Shown piece by piece: positions 19,998 to 29,956 of a stretch of DNA of 64,000 bases. The notes below the pieces were generated by a model. That model was not told where the DNA came from. It saw only the letters and a program-made list of their open reading frames with translations, and searched no databases. The translations under genes and the position numbers were made by a program. Every line of letters begins with the position of its first letter. Positions within the stretch are counted from its first letter, which is position 1. The stretch is from Escherichia hormaechei_A (GTDB taxonomy: Bacteria; Pseudomonadota; Gammaproteobacteria; Enterobacterales; Enterobacteriaceae): NCBI GenBank assembly GCA_042434945.1, contig CP170191.1:3782001-3846000 (forward strand), given 5' to 3'.

Positions 19998-21803
19998 CTA
20001 CTCAAATTCATCCCAGCCGTCCAGCTGGCGTCGTTCTTGTTGCATTTCACGCTGGAAAATCTCTTCCAGTTCGCGTCGGGCTTCCCTGGCGCGAGAAATT
20101 TGTACGGTATCGGCATGCATTGGGATGAGCTCTCGCAGCATCCGCATATCCAGGCGGCGAAAATGCAGTTGCGCTCGCTGTGCCTGATGCGGATGCATGC
20201 CAAGCGTGACCAGCGTCTTGCGCCCCAGCTCTAACGCACTGGAGAATGTTTCACGGGAAAACTGCGTCACCCCTGCCTGTAATAACTCATGCGCTTCCAC
20301 ACGTCCGCGCGCTCGCGCAAGAATATGCAAATGCGGAAAGTGCTGTTGGCATATTTCCACCAGCTTCATGGTGTCTTCCGGCTCGTTACAGGTAATGACG
20401 ATAGACTCAGCGGCCTCTGCACCCGCAGAACGTAAAAGATCGACCTGCGTGGCGTCGCCGTAATAAACTTTGTAGCCGTATTTACGCATCAGGTTAACGG
20501 CGCTGATATCCCGCTCCAGCACGGTAATGCGCATTTTATTTGCCATCAGCAAACGACCAATCACCTGACCAAAACGCCCGAAGCCCACGACAATGACCTG
20601 GGGTTTATCATCGTTGACCCACGGTTTTTCGTCTTCTTCTTCCGGTCCGTTAAACTGGCGGGATAGCCATTTATCCACCAGCTTCATCAGCAACGGCGTG
20701 GTCATCATGGAAAGCGTCACCGTCACCAGCAACAACGCCATCTGGTCGCCCTGGAATAAGCGTTGTGAAGAAGCGGTAGAAAAGAGGACAAAGGCAAACT
20801 CACCACCCTGACTCAACACGCCAGCAAACTGCATCCGCTCTGAGCTACGCACGCCATACAATCGCGCCAGCAGATACAGCACGAGAATTTTCACCGCCAC
20901 CAGCACAACCACGCTTATCACTACCCACAACAGATGGGTATAAAGCACCCCGAGGTTGAGTGACATGCCGACAGAGATAAAGAACAAACCGAGCAGCAAG
21001 CCTTTGAAGGGATCGATAGCCGTTTCCAGTTCATGGCGATATTCACTTTCCGCCAGCAGCACGCCCGCAATAAATGTACCGAGCGCCATCGACAGCCCCA
21101 GCGCATCCATAAACAATGCGGAACCCAACACCAGCAGCAGCGTCGCGGCGGTGAACACTTCCCGCACGCCAGAAGCTGCAATAAAGCGGAATACCGGACG
21201 CAGTAAATAGCGCCCACCAATCAGCATGCCGACAAACGCCAGCACCTTCATGCCGACCTTCATCCAGTCGAAATGTTCGTCTGCCGACCCCGCCAACAAC
21301 GGCACTAACGCCAGTGCTGGGATTACTGCCAGATCCTGAAACAGCAGAACCGAAAACCCGAGCTGGCCGGATTCGCTGCGATTCATCCCTTTCTCACGCA
21401 TCAATTGCAACGCCATTGCAGTTGAAGACATCGCAAGGCCAATGCCACCGACCACCGCCGCCTGCCAGGCGAAATCCGTCAGCATCAATAATCCCGTCAG
21501 CAACGCCGCGCTTAACAGCACCTGTGCCGCGCCTACGCCAAAAATCGAACGCCGCAGTTGCCAAAGTTTGGAGGGATTCAACTCAAGGCCGATGATAAAC
21601 ATCAGGAATACCACGCCGAGTTCCGAAAAGTGGAGGATCTCATCGACGTCGCTAATAAACCCCAGCCCCCACGGGCCAATTGCAATCCCTGCCAGCAAAT
21701 ATCCCAACACAGCGCCAATACCCAGCCGCGATGCCAGCGGCACCGCAGCCACCGCCGCGAAGAGAAACAGCACTCCTGCGAGTAAAAAATCGGAACCTTC
21801 CAT
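19998..21803 (-). CDS. kefB: Glutathione-gated K+/H+ antiporter KefB
   Basis: Inner-membrane potassium efflux protein of 601 residues: a CPA2 antiporter domain of about 12-13 helices (to about residue 380), a linker, and a cytosolic RCK/KTN domain with the Rossmann loop VGFGRFGQVIG (about 405). It is held shut by glutathione and opened by glutathione adducts, acidifying the cell to protect it from electrophiles. It is coupled to its activator KefG by a one-base overlap. Near identical to K-12 as I recall it. Confidence 0.98.
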   Translation of the reverse strand: MEGSDFLLAGVLFLFAAVAAVPLASRLGIGAVLGYLLAGIAIGPWGLGFISDVDEILHFSELGVVFLMFIIGLELNPSKLWQLRRSIFGVGAAQVLLSAALLTGLLMLTDFAWQAAVVGGIGLAMSSTAMALQLMREKGMNRSESGQLGFSVLLFQDLAVIPALALVPLLAGSADEHFDWMKVGMKVLAFVGMLIGGRYLLRPVFRFIAASGVREVFTAATLLLVLGSALFMDALGLSMALGTFIAGVLLAESEYRHELETAIDPFKGLLLGLFFISVGMSLNLGVLYTHLLWVVISVVVLVAVKILVLYLLARLYGVRSSERMQFAGVLSQGGEFAFVLFSTASSQRLFQGDQMALLLVTVTLSMMTTPLLMKLVDKWLSRQFNGPEEEDEKPWVNDDKPQVIVVGFGRFGQVIGRLLMANKMRITVLERDISAVNLMRKYGYKVYYGDATQVDLLRSAGAEAAESIVITCNEPEDTMKLVEICQQHFPHLHILARARGRVEAHELLQAGVTQFSRETFSSALELGRKTLVTLGMHPHQAQRAQLHFRRLDMRMLRELIPMHADTVQISRAREARRELEEIFQREMQQERRQLDGWDEFE

Positions 21804-22357
21804 CAGCGGCCTCCTGGAGACAGCGGATTTGCCAGCCAGTCACCGTAGGCTCTGGCGTGGCTCGCCAGCTCCTGTGCGCTTTGCCGTCTCGCCCAGTAAA
21901 TAATGATGGGACTTAACCAATGCATCCGGCACATGCCCGCCGCCAGTTCAAAGGGGCGCAGCACATCGCTCATCGGGTAGCGATTCAGCGCGTCATAACG
22001 GTAAGCACTTTCCGGCTCGCCGGTGGTAATCACGCTACGCCAGTACTTTCCCGCCAGTTGGTTTCCTCCCGGCCCGCTGGCAAAACCACGACTTAATACC
22101 CGGTCCAGCCACTCTTTCAGTAGCGCCGGGCAGCTATAGGTATAAAGAGGATGCTGAAAGACAATCACCTCGTGCTCGCGCAGTAATGCCTGCTCACGGG
22201 GGATATCAATAAAAAAATCGGGATAGTGTGCGTAAAGGTCGTGCACGGTAACATTGCTGAGCTGCGTGGCCGGTTTAAGCAGTACCCGGTTTGCCACCGA
22301 GTCCTGAGATTCCGGATGGGCATACAGCAGCAAAACTTTCGCTGGCTGAGACATCAT
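21803..22357 (-). CDS. kefG: KefB ancillary oxidoreductase KefG
   Basis: Flavodoxin-fold quinone oxidoreductase subunit of 184 residues required for full KefB activity. It begins [18 protein letters not shown] and contains [18 protein letters not shown], typical of the NQO1-like family. It overlaps kefB by one base. Its promoter region (22358-22484) is shared with the divergent yheS and includes a perfect palindrome. Confidence 0.97.
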
Positions 22358-22484
22358 CCCCCTCCCGGTATGGTTTTTGTGTATAGTCGCTGTTTTGGGC
22401 TACCATTGCGCCCGGTGCGGCAGCTCGCCCATACATTACATTATCATAATGATAAGTTAACATAGTCTGAACATACGGCACCTT

Positions 22485-24389
22485 ATGATTGTTTTCTCCT
22501 CGTTACAAATTCGTCGCGGCGTGCGCGTCCTGCTGGATAATGCCACCGCCACCATCAACCCTGGGCAGAAAGTCGGCCTGGTGGGTAAAAACGGCTGTGG
22601 TAAATCTACCCTGCTGGCATTGCTGAAAAATGAAATCAGCGCCGACGGCGGCAGCTACACCTTTCCGGGAAGCTGGCAACTGGCGTGGGTGAATCAGGAA
22701 ACGCCGGCGTTACCGCAAGCGGCGCTGGAATATGTCATTGACGGCGACCGTGAATATCGTCAACTAGAAGCGCAGCTACACGACGCCAACGAACGTAACG
22801 ACGGGCACGCCATTGCGACCATTCATGGCAAGCTGGATGCTATTGACGCATGGAGTATTCGCTCCCGTGCTGCCAGCCTGCTGCACGGCCTCGGTTTCAG
22901 CAATGAACAACTGGAGCGCCCGGTAAGTGATTTTTCCGGGGGCTGGCGTATGCGTCTTAACCTTGCCCAGGCGCTGATTTGCCGTTCAGACTTGCTGCTG
23001 CTCGACGAACCGACTAACCACCTCGATCTCGATGCCGTTATCTGGCTGGAAAAATGGCTGAAGAGCTATCAGGGCACGCTGATCCTGATCTCTCACGACC
23101 GCGACTTCCTCGATCCGATCGTCGATAAAATTATTCATATCGAACAACAAAGCATGTTCGAGTACACCGGCAACTACAGTTCGTTTGAAGTACAGCGCGC
23201 CACCCGTCTGGCGCAGCAACAAGCGATGTACGAAAGCCAGCAGGAACGCGTAGCGCATCTGCAAAGTTATATCGACCGTTTCCGTGCCAAAGCCACCAAA
23301 GCGAAGCAGGCCCAGAGCCGCATTAAGATGCTCGAGCGTATGGAGCTAATTGCCCCCGCGCACGTCGACAACCCGTTCCGCTTTAGCTTCCGCGCGCCGG
23401 AAAGCCTGCCAAATCCGTTACTGAAGATGGAAAAAGTCAGCGCGGGCTATGGCGATCGCATTATTCTCGACTCGATTAAACTGAACCTGGTGCCCGGCTC
23501 GCGTATTGGTCTGTTAGGCCGCAATGGCGCGGGTAAATCGACATTAATCAAACTGTTAGCCGGTGAACTTGCGCCAGTCAGCGGTGAAATTGGTCTGGCG
23601 AAAGGGATCAAACTCGGCTACTTCGCCCAGCATCAACTTGAATACCTGCGCGCCGACGAATCACCTATTCAACATCTGGCACGTTTAGCGCCGCAGGAGC
23701 TGGAACAAAAACTGCGTGACTACCTCGGCGGCTTTGGTTTCCAGGGCGATAAAGTAACCGAAGAAACGCGCCGCTTCTCCGGTGGGGAAAAAGCCCGCCT
23801 GGTGCTGGCATTAATTGTCTGGCAGCGGCCGAATCTGCTGCTGCTCGACGAACCGACTAACCACCTTGACCTCGACATGCGTCAGGCACTCACCGAAGCA
23901 TTAATCGAGTTTGAAGGCGCGCTGGTTGTCGTTTCGCACGACCGTCATTTGCTGCGTTCCACCACTGACGATCTCTACCTGGTTCACGATCGTAAAGTCG
24001 AACCGTTCGACGGCGATCTGGAAGATTATCAACAGTGGTTGAGCGACGTACAAAAGCAGGAAAACCAGACCGACGAAGCGCCAAAAGAGAATGCGAACAG
24101 CGCCCAGGCACGTAAAGATCAGAAGCGTCGGGAAGCTGAGCTGCGTGCGCAAACCCAGCCACTGCGTAAAGAGATTGCCCGTCTGGAAAAAGAGATGGAG
24201 AAGCTGAACGCGCAACTGGCGCAGGCGGAAGAGAAACTCGGCGACAGCGAACTGTATGACCAGAGCCGTAAAGCGGAGTTGACCGCCTGCCTGCAACAGC
24301 AAGCCAGCGCCAAATCCGGCCTGGAAGAGTGCGAAATGGCATGGCTGGAAGCCCAGGAGCAGCTTGAGCAGATGCTGCAAGCCGACTAA
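22485..24389 (+). CDS. yheS: ABC-F family ATPase YheS
   Basis: Cytosolic protein of 634 residues with two ABC domains and no membrane segment. Walker A motifs are GLVGKNGCGKST (from 31) and GLLGRNGAGKST; signatures are FSGGWRMRLN and FSGGEKARL; DEPTNHLDLD occurs twice; a coiled-coil C-terminus follows. ABC-F proteins act on ribosomes, and YheS has been linked to relief of nascent-chain stalling. It matches K-12 until the last few residues, where EQMLQAD replaces the K-12 ending, so a divergence boundary falls near 24378. Confidence 0.96.
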   Translation: MIVFSSLQIRRGVRVLLDNATATINPGQKVGLVGKNGCGKSTLLALLKNEISADGGSYTFPGSWQLAWVNQETPALPQAALEYVIDGDREYRQLEAQLHDANERNDGHAIATIHGKLDAIDAWSIRSRAASLLHGLGFSNEQLERPVSDFSGGWRMRLNLAQALICRSDLLLLDEPTNHLDLDAVIWLEKWLKSYQGTLILISHDRDFLDPIVDKIIHIEQQSMFEYTGNYSSFEVQRATRLAQQQAMYESQQERVAHLQSYIDRFRAKATKAKQAQSRIKMLERMELIAPAHVDNPFRFSFRAPESLPNPLLKMEKVSAGYGDRIILDSIKLNLVPGSRIGLLGRNGAGKSTLIKLLAGELAPVSGEIGLAKGIKLGYFAQHQLEYLRADESPIQHLARLAPQELEQKLRDYLGGFGFQGDKVTEETRRFSGGEKARLVLALIVWQRPNLLLLDEPTNHLDLDMRQALTEALIEFEGALVVVSHDRHLLRSTTDDLYLVHDRKVEPFDGDLEDYQQWLSDVQKQENQTDEAPKENANSAQARKDQKRREAELRAQTQPLRKEIARLEKEMEKLNAQLAQAEEKLGDSELYDQSRKAELTACLQQQASAKSGLEECEMAWLEAQEQLEQMLQAD

Positions 24390-24404
24390 CACGCCGGGAG
24401 GGTT

Positions 24405-25337
24405 ATGGGCTTCGATACCACGAGCGAGATTACATTCCGTAAGCTCAGCATCTTCATGACGTTCATGGAGAAGGGCAATATCGCACGTACCGCCGAAACG
24501 CTCGGCCTGAGCGGTGTCAGCGTGCACCGCGCGCTGCATACCCTCGAAGAGAACGTCCGCTGCCCGCTCTTTGCTCACAAAGGGCGTAACCTGATTGCCC
24601 TCCCCTCCGCGTGGACGCTGCTGGAGTATTGTCAGGAGGTGATGCAGGTGATGGAGCGCGGGCTGGAAGAGTCGCGCAAGATCGCCGGTATCGGCCAGGG
24701 ACGGTTGCGCGTCGGCACGCTCTACTCGCTGACGCTGGAAACCGTGCCGCGCCTGATAATGGGCATGAAGCTGCGCCGTCCGGATCTGGAGATGGATCTG
24801 ACGATGGGCTCGAACGAAACCCTGCTCCATATGCTGGATGAGGGATCGCTGGATGCGATTTTAATCTCTATTTCCGAAAGCGATATCGACCGTAACAGCC
24901 TCGAAGTGCTTCCTCTGTTCCATGACGATATTTTCCTTGCCGCACCGGCCTCTGCCACGCTGAATACCCACGGGCCAGCGGATCTCCGCGATTACAAAGA
25001 TCAGAAATTTGTCGCGCTTGCAGAAGGCTTTGCGACCTACGCCGGGTTCCAGGAAGCGTTCCATATCGCCGGGTTTGAACCAGAGATTGTTACCCGGGTG
25101 AACGACATTTTCTCAATGCTCAGCCTGGTGCAGGCGGGCGTCGGCTTTACGCTGATGCCGGGCAGGATGAAGAAAGTGTATGAAAATTCGGTGCAGCTAC
25201 TGAAGCTGGCGCAGCCGTACCAGATGCAGCAGCTGATTGCGATTGTCTTTGCCCGCAACCGCGAGCAGGATCCGAGCCTGCGCGCGCTGGCCGCCGAAGG
25301 GCGGATGTATGCCAGAAGTTTGCAGGATAGTGCCTGA
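24405..25337 (+). CDS. mdcR: LysR-type regulator of malonate decarboxylase
   Basis: LysR-type regulator of 310 residues with an N-terminal winged HTH (ARTAETLGLSGVSVHRALHT, about 27-46) and a C-terminal effector domain. It starts at the ATG at 24405 with GGGAGGG 3 bases upstream, only 15 bases after the yheS stop and on the same strand. It lies beside and convergent with the mdc operon, so I infer it is MdcR, the malonate-responsive activator known from Klebsiella. The 'SVHR' recognition helix is the less common form found in this subfamily. Confidence 0.85.
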   Translation: MGFDTTSEITFRKLSIFMTFMEKGNIARTAETLGLSGVSVHRALHTLEENVRCPLFAHKGRNLIALPSAWTLLEYCQEVMQVMERGLEESRKIAGIGQGRLRVGTLYSLTLETVPRLIMGMKLRRPDLEMDLTMGSNETLLHMLDEGSLDAILISISESDIDRNSLEVLPLFHDDIFLAAPASATLNTHGPADLRDYKDQKFVALAEGFATYAGFQEAFHIAGFEPEIVTRVNDIFSMLSLVQAGVGFTLMPGRMKKVYENSVQLLKLAQPYQMQQLIAIVFARNREQDPSLRALAAEGRMYARSLQDSA

Positions 25338-25344
25338 TGTTATT

Positions 25345-25415
25345 GCCCGGTGGCGGCTGCGCCTTACCGGGCCTACTCCCGAATTGTAGGCCCGGTAAGC
25401 GTAGCGCCACCGGGC
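25345..25415. repeat. REP/BIME element
   Basis: Two inverted copies of a GC-rich palindromic unit (GCCCGGTGGCGGCTGCGCC and GGCCCGGTAAGCGTAGCGCC) are separated by ACTCCCGAATTG. This is the classical enterobacterial REP pair. It lies between the convergent mdcR and mdcH stops and may act as terminator and mRNA-stabilising structure. Confidence 0.88.
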
Positions 25416-25422
25416 TAAAAAC

Positions 25423-26319
25423 TCATGCACGAAGCCGACCCGCCAGATGCACCGCCACGTCCACCCCGCTGCGCTCCAGCGAAATGGATTCACCTTCCCA
25501 CGCCGCCTGCCGCGTCAGACAGGTCAGGATGCCCCCTGGCGGCATCTCAATCGCCAGCCGCGCTTCACGCTCGTTAGCGGAAATCACCGCCTCCTGCCAG
25601 CGCACGGTTCGCGCCATATTCATCGCCAGATCGTCGGCAATTTTCTCCGGCTGCCAGAGCACGCGTCCGGTACTGCCGCTCAGGTACGCACAGCGCGGAC
25701 GTGAAAGCGTGACCGAATTAAATGCTGCCACCAGCTTCTGCGCCGGTTCCGCCAGCAGTTCACAGTGCGACGGTACGCTCACCGCCAGCCGCTTAGCCTT
25801 GCTCGCGCCTTTTGCCAGGGCGCGCTCCGCCACCTGCGCCATGCCGTCATCGGCTCCGGCAATCACGATCTGCGTTTCGGCGTTCAGGTTAGCAATATAG
25901 GTTCCTGTCCCCTGAATCAGGTTTTCCACCTGCGGCAGGGTCAACCCCATAATTGCCGTCAGGCCGTAGCCGTGAGGATACGCCTGCTCCATCAGATCGC
26001 CGCGCAACGCCACCAGCTTCAGCGCGTCCGTAAAGTCCAGCGCGCCGGCGATAACCGCCGCAGGATAAGCGCCAATGGACAGCCCGCTGACGATATCCGG
26101 CGACACGCCGCGACGTTCCAGCTCGCGCGCCCACGCCACGCCGGCAATCAACAGCGAAAGCTGAACCGCACGGGTGTGGGTTAACGAGCATGCGCTGTCC
26201 AGGGTATCGACTTCCGCCCCCAGCACAGCACGGGCCTGCTCCAGCTCCGTTCCCGGCAGGTTTTGCAGCATACCTTCATGCTGTGTGCCCTGCCCCGGGA
26301 AGGTAAACAGTATTTTCAT
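25423..26319 (-). CDS. mdcH: Malonate decarboxylase epsilon subunit MdcH
   Basis: Malonyl-CoA:ACP transacylase that first charges the malonate decarboxylase carrier. It has 298 residues from the ATG at 26319 (GGAGGAG just upstream): MKILFTFPGQGTQHEGM. The active-site serine is Ser81 in GLSIGAYPAA, and a likely catalytic His185 is in PSHCELL. The start overlaps the mdcG stop (TAATG). Last gene of the mdc operon. Confidence 0.93.
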   Translation of the reverse strand: MKILFTFPGQGTQHEGMLQNLPGTELEQARAVLGAEVDTLDSACSLTHTRAVQLSLLIAGVAWARELERRGVSPDIVSGLSIGAYPAAVIAGALDFTDALKLVALRGDLMEQAYPHGYGLTAIMGLTLPQVENLIQGTGTYIANLNAETQIVIAGADDGMAQVAERALAKGASKAKRLAVSVPSHCELLAEPAQKLVAAFNSVTLSRPRCAYLSGSTGRVLWQPEKIADDLAMNMARTVRWQEAVISANEREARLAIEMPPGGILTCLTRQAAWEGESISLERSGVDVAVHLAGRLRA

Positions 26320-26936
26320 TACTCCTCCCTGTGCCATGGATCCGCCACCAGGCGCGGTCCACATTGCGTTTTTAGCAGCGTTTTGCCGTCGCGTAACCAT
26401 TCCGCCAGCGCGAATCCGCCCTCGGGCGTGTCCACCTGCGTATCCGCCCGGCACAACGCACGGCTGAGCTGAGCCTGCCAGCCAGTAAACGCCTCAGGGG
26501 AAACGGCACGCGGGGCGCGGATGAGCAGATCGAGATCGCTGTCGGCGTGGATCACCGGAATGCCGGTCGCCAGCGCGTAACCCGTACTGCCGGTTATCCC
26601 CCACGTCCACGGCCACGACTGCTGCGCAAGCTGAAGCGCCACCTGAACCGGCGGCTGAGTGATAAACGGCGAACGCAGCAGGTCGGCGGCAACGCTCAAA
26701 TCTTCGGGCGACACCACGCGCAACACGTTCTCAGGCTTCACCCATCCGCCCGCCCGCTGGTCGCGGCGCAATCCGCGCACGCCAACGGGAATACGGCCTT
26801 CATTATCAACATCACGCCGCACCACTACCGGTAGTCCGGCATGCCAGGCCGCGTCCACCCAGGATTCGGTAATCCCTTCCAGGGCGTCGCGCGCGGTAAG
26901 CCAGATGAGGTCGTGTGGGCGTAATGTTGTGGTCAT
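26319..26936 (-). CDS. mdcG: Phosphoribosyl-dephospho-CoA transferase MdcG
   Basis: Enzyme that attaches the 2'-(5''-phosphoribosyl)-3'-dephospho-CoA prosthetic group to the carrier protein MdcC. It has 205 residues starting MTTTLRPHDLIWLT at 26936, 2 bases after the mdcF stop. The nucleotidyltransferase-like motif is HADSDLDLLIRAP with two acidic residues. It overlaps mdcH by one base. Confidence 0.92.
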   Translation of the reverse strand: MTTTLRPHDLIWLTARDALEGITESWVDAAWHAGLPVVVRRDVDNEGRIPVGVRGLRRDQRAGGWVKPENVLRVVSPEDLSVAADLLRSPFITQPPVQVALQLAQQSWPWTWGITGSTGYALATGIPVIHADSDLDLLIRAPRAVSPEAFTGWQAQLSRALCRADTQVDTPEGGFALAEWLRDGKTLLKTQCGPRLVADPWHREE

Positions 26937-26938
26937 GA

Positions 26939-27898
26939 TTACATTCCTGAAGTCAGCGAGATAAACAGCGGCAGCGACAGGATACACAGTACGGAGCTCA
27001 ACAGCAGCACGGCTTCAGCATCCGGCGACTGCACGCCAAAGCGGTTACCGAACACCACGCCAAAGAAGCCCGCGGACAGCGCAATCATCAGGATGGCGGT
27101 GATCGCCACGGAGCCGTGCAGACCGAAGATTAAAACGATACCCCAGGCGATCGCTGGCTGGATCAGCAGCTTGGCGATAGTGGAAGTGATCACCATGGTG
27201 TTGATCTGAAGTTTACGCGCGGAGAGGATCACCCCGGTCAGGAACAGCGCCGCAGCGGTCGCAGACAGTCCCAGCGGTTTAATCGCCGCCAGTACCAGCT
27301 CCGGCATTTTGATGCCGATAGCGGACAGGATCACACCCAGCAGCGGGCCCATCACGATCGGTTTTTTAATGGAACGCCACATCAGCACCGGCAGCATGGA
27401 AAGCGTTGAACCCGAGTTATTGCCTTCGGCGCGGGCTTTCTCACGCTCCAGAATCAGCAGGCAGAACGGGGTCATCAACACTGAACCACAGGCGATGGAG
27501 ACCGCCACGGACAGTGAGGTTGAAGGGCCTTCGCCCAGCACGCTGCCCAGAATCGGCAGGCCAAGCGCCGCGTAGTTTGGCAGGGCGACGGTAAGCGTCA
27601 GCACGGCCGCATCCTGCGGGGATTTTTTAAACACTTTCGTCGCGAGGAAGTAGATGACCGCATAGGTGATCCACATCGCCAGGGTGAGCACCAGGATCAG
27701 CGGCGACTGCGCCACGATGCCGGTCCACGGGGTTTGCACGGTGGCGCTGAACAGCGCAGCCGGGAGTGCAAAATCCATCACGAAGATATTCAGCAGGGAA
27801 ACATTTTTGTTATCGACCATCTTTGCCTTACCGGCCCAGAATCCCAGCAGCATGATGACGAAAATCGGTGCAAGAGCATGAACAATTACGTAAGTCAT
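26939..27898 (-). CDS. mdcF: Malonate transporter MdcF (AEC family)
   Basis: Inner-membrane carrier of 319 residues in the auxin-efflux-carrier family, with about ten hydrophobic helices in two inverted halves. In Klebsiella MdcF is the malonate uptake protein. It sits inside the operon between mdcE (123-base gap) and mdcG (2-base gap), which supports that role here. No MdcL/MdcM-type transporter is present. Confidence 0.92.
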   Translation of the reverse strand: MTYVIVHALAPIFVIMLLGFWAGKAKMVDNKNVSLLNIFVMDFALPAALFSATVQTPWTGIVAQSPLILVLTLAMWITYAVIYFLATKVFKKSPQDAAVLTLTVALPNYAALGLPILGSVLGEGPSTSLSVAVSIACGSVLMTPFCLLILEREKARAEGNNSGSTLSMLPVLMWRSIKKPIVMGPLLGVILSAIGIKMPELVLAAIKPLGLSATAAALFLTGVILSARKLQINTMVITSTIAKLLIQPAIAWGIVLIFGLHGSVAITAILMIALSAGFFGVVFGNRFGVQSPDAEAVLLLSSVLCILSLPLFISLTSGM

Positions 27899-28021
27899 AA
27901 ATCACCTGTAGTAAAAAAGTTTAAGCACTGGCGCGATGTTTATTATTTTCAGGATGCAGGTTCCCGCGTGGACGCAACGGGCGCGCCCACGGGGTGATGC
28001 ATCTGGCAGGTCTCTTTTTAC

Positions 28022-28825
28022 TTACCAGCTGGCTCGCATACGTTCACGTACGAGCGCCGAGCTGCGGCGGTTGTCAGCACCCAGACGGTTTTTCAACGTG
28101 GTGTCCTGACGAGCGTCGCTGATGGCCTGTTGCAGGGTGGTTTTCACCCGCGTCAGATCGCTTTCGGTAGGGGCATCCGGATTGCTGATATCCAGCAGGT
28201 CGGAAAGCAGCCCCAGCGTGGCGTAGTTGCTGATGTCATACGCCATTGGCGGAATGGTTGCAGCCAGTTTTTCCAGCGCCTCAACGGTACGCAGCGTAAT
28301 GCGCGCCGCAGACTCTTTGCCCATGGCATGGATCAGCACGCCTTTATCGTTGAAGGCAATCAGACGGTTAGCCTGGTAGCCGTGCGCCAGAAACGCGCCG
28401 GACATGGCCTTACCGACGATAAGACCAATCACCGGATGACCCGCCAGCCGCGCATTAGCGTAGGCGGCAGCGGCGCCGGCCAGCGCCTGGTGGATACCAA
28501 ACGCCTCTTCGCGACGGCCATAGGCCTGGCTTGGGACGTCGATTACCGCCACAATCGGGCGCTTCACGGCTTTATCTGCGTCGGCGGCGACGGTTTCGCT
28601 GACCACTTTTGCCAGCGTCCATCCTTCCAGCAGGCCGACTTCACCCTGCGCCGCGCGCGGGAAGTGGTTGTTGGCGTCCGGCACCACGGCGACAAAACGC
28701 ACCGTTTCACCGTTTAGCTCGCCGTCTGCGGCCTTCACGGACGGGCATAACCCCTCCAGACGTTTCGCGTTCGGGGCCAGAGTTTCCAGCCAGAGTTCGC
28801 CACGGCTAATTGAGTTAGTCATCAT
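28022..28825 (-). CDS. mdcE: Malonate decarboxylase gamma subunit MdcE
   Basis: Gamma subunit of the biotin-independent malonyl-S-ACP decarboxylase, 267 residues, with the carboxyltransferase fold. It works with MdcD to release CO2 from malonyl-S-ACP. It starts within the last codons of mdcD (ATGA overlap). A second ATG directly follows the first, so the protein may be one residue shorter. Confidence 0.94.
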   Translation of the reverse strand: MMTNSISRGELWLETLAPNAKRLEGLCPSVKAADGELNGETVRFVAVVPDANNHFPRAAQGEVGLLEGWTLAKVVSETVAADADKAVKRPIVAVIDVPSQAYGRREEAFGIHQALAGAAAAYANARLAGHPVIGLIVGKAMSGAFLAHGYQANRLIAFNDKGVLIHAMGKESAARITLRTVEALEKLAATIPPMAYDISNYATLGLLSDLLDISNPDAPTESDLTRVKTTLQQAISDARQDTTLKNRLGADNRRSSALVRERMRASW

Positions 28826-29655
28826 TTCACCTCCCGGGCAAAAAGCGCTTTAATCTGTTCGGCATCGGCCTGTTTGCGGGTGTCGAAATTCGTCAGACGG
28901 TTCAGGTAATCGTCGTAGTTATCGGTGCGATGTTTCGCCGGTACGCCTTTGGCGATGGCTTCGTTCATCGCGGCTTTCACCGCGTTCACGCCGTCGCCCA
29001 CCAGCGCGTCCACCAGCCCGCTTTCAAAGCGTACTTCGCCGCCGGTCATGCTCCAGATAAACGGACGGTCGCGGGAGTCATACTCTTCAATGCCCGCTTC
29101 CTGCTCGATAACCTGCGGACCGTTGAGGCCGAGCCGCGCTTCGCGGGTCACAATCAGGTAGCTGCACAGCGCCGCGGCGATAGACATCCCACCGAAGCAG
29201 CCCACGGTCCCGGCGACAATCCCGACGACCGGGGTATAGCGACGCAGGTCAACGATCGCGGCGTGGATATCGGCAATCGCCGCCAGGCCGAGGTTGGCTT
29301 CCTGCAAACGTACGCCGCCGGTTTCGAGGCACAGCACCGCCTGAGTCGGAATGCCGTTGCGGTTATCTTCCGCCGCCAGCTCCAGCGCTGCCGCCATTTT
29401 GGCGCCGGACACTTCGCCCATGCTGCCGCCCTGGAAGGTGCCTTCAATCGCCACCACCACCGCAGGCTGGCCGTTGATGGTCCCTTTCGCGACCACCATG
29501 CCGTCATCGGCCTGAGGAACAATCCCCTGTGGCCCAAGCCACGGAGAGATAATGCCTTCAAACGGATCCAGCAGTTCGCGGTAGCTGCCGTCGTCGAGCA
29601 GCGCCTGCGCACGCTGGCGCGCTTTTAATTCGATAAAGCTGCTGTCATCACGCAT
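28822..29655 (-). CDS. mdcD: Malonate decarboxylase beta subunit MdcD
   Basis: Beta subunit of malonyl-S-ACP decarboxylase, 277 residues, with the carboxyltransferase fold; VVGIVAGTVGCFGGMSIAAA is the glycine-rich oxyanion region. It overlaps mdcC by 8 bases and mdcE by 4, consistent with a stoichiometric complex. Confidence 0.94.
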   Translation of the reverse strand: MRDDSSFIELKARQRAQALLDDGSYRELLDPFEGIISPWLGPQGIVPQADDGMVVAKGTINGQPAVVVAIEGTFQGGSMGEVSGAKMAAALELAAEDNRNGIPTQAVLCLETGGVRLQEANLGLAAIADIHAAIVDLRRYTPVVGIVAGTVGCFGGMSIAAALCSYLIVTREARLGLNGPQVIEQEAGIEEYDSRDRPFIWSMTGGEVRFESGLVDALVGDGVNAVKAAMNEAIAKGVPAKHRTDNYDDYLNRLTNFDTRKQADAEQIKALFAREVK

Positions 29656-29947
29656 GGTTCACCCCTTCAAAAACCTGTTCGATACGAATGCGTGCCACGC
29701 CCGGCGTCGCGCCGAAGTCGTGGATGGTCAGCTTACCGGCGGGCAGGCTGCTGACGGTTTGCAGGCGGTTGAACAATGCCTCCCAGCGCCCGCGGCTGTT
29801 GTCGACGGAGGTGGTGATATCAATGGTTAAGGTCTGGCCCGGTTCGGCGGTGAAAAGCACCTCCATATCCCCGGAACCGACGACCCCTGCCAGCGCCCTG
29901 CCGCTTACTTCGCGGCTGGCGGGCACGGTCAATGTGATTTTTTCCAT
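29648..29947 (-). CDS. mdcC: Malonate decarboxylase acyl carrier protein MdcC
   Basis: Dedicated acyl carrier of 99 residues. Ser25 in VVGSGDMEV is the residue that carries the phosphoribosyl-dephospho-CoA group in the Klebsiella enzyme, and it is at the same position here. It lies between mdcB (9-base gap) and mdcD (8-base overlap). Confidence 0.95.
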   Translation of the reverse strand: MEKITLTVPASREVSGRALAGVVGSGDMEVLFTAEPGQTLTIDITTSVDNSRGRWEALFNRLQTVSSLPAGKLTIHDFGATPGVARIRIEQVFEGVNHA

Positions 29948-29956
29948 AACATCCTC

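Noticed and set aside
23901..24830. Minus-strand open frame of 309 codons opposite yheS and mdcR
   Set aside because: Spans two oppositely placed known genes with clear motifs, and shows no domain of its own.
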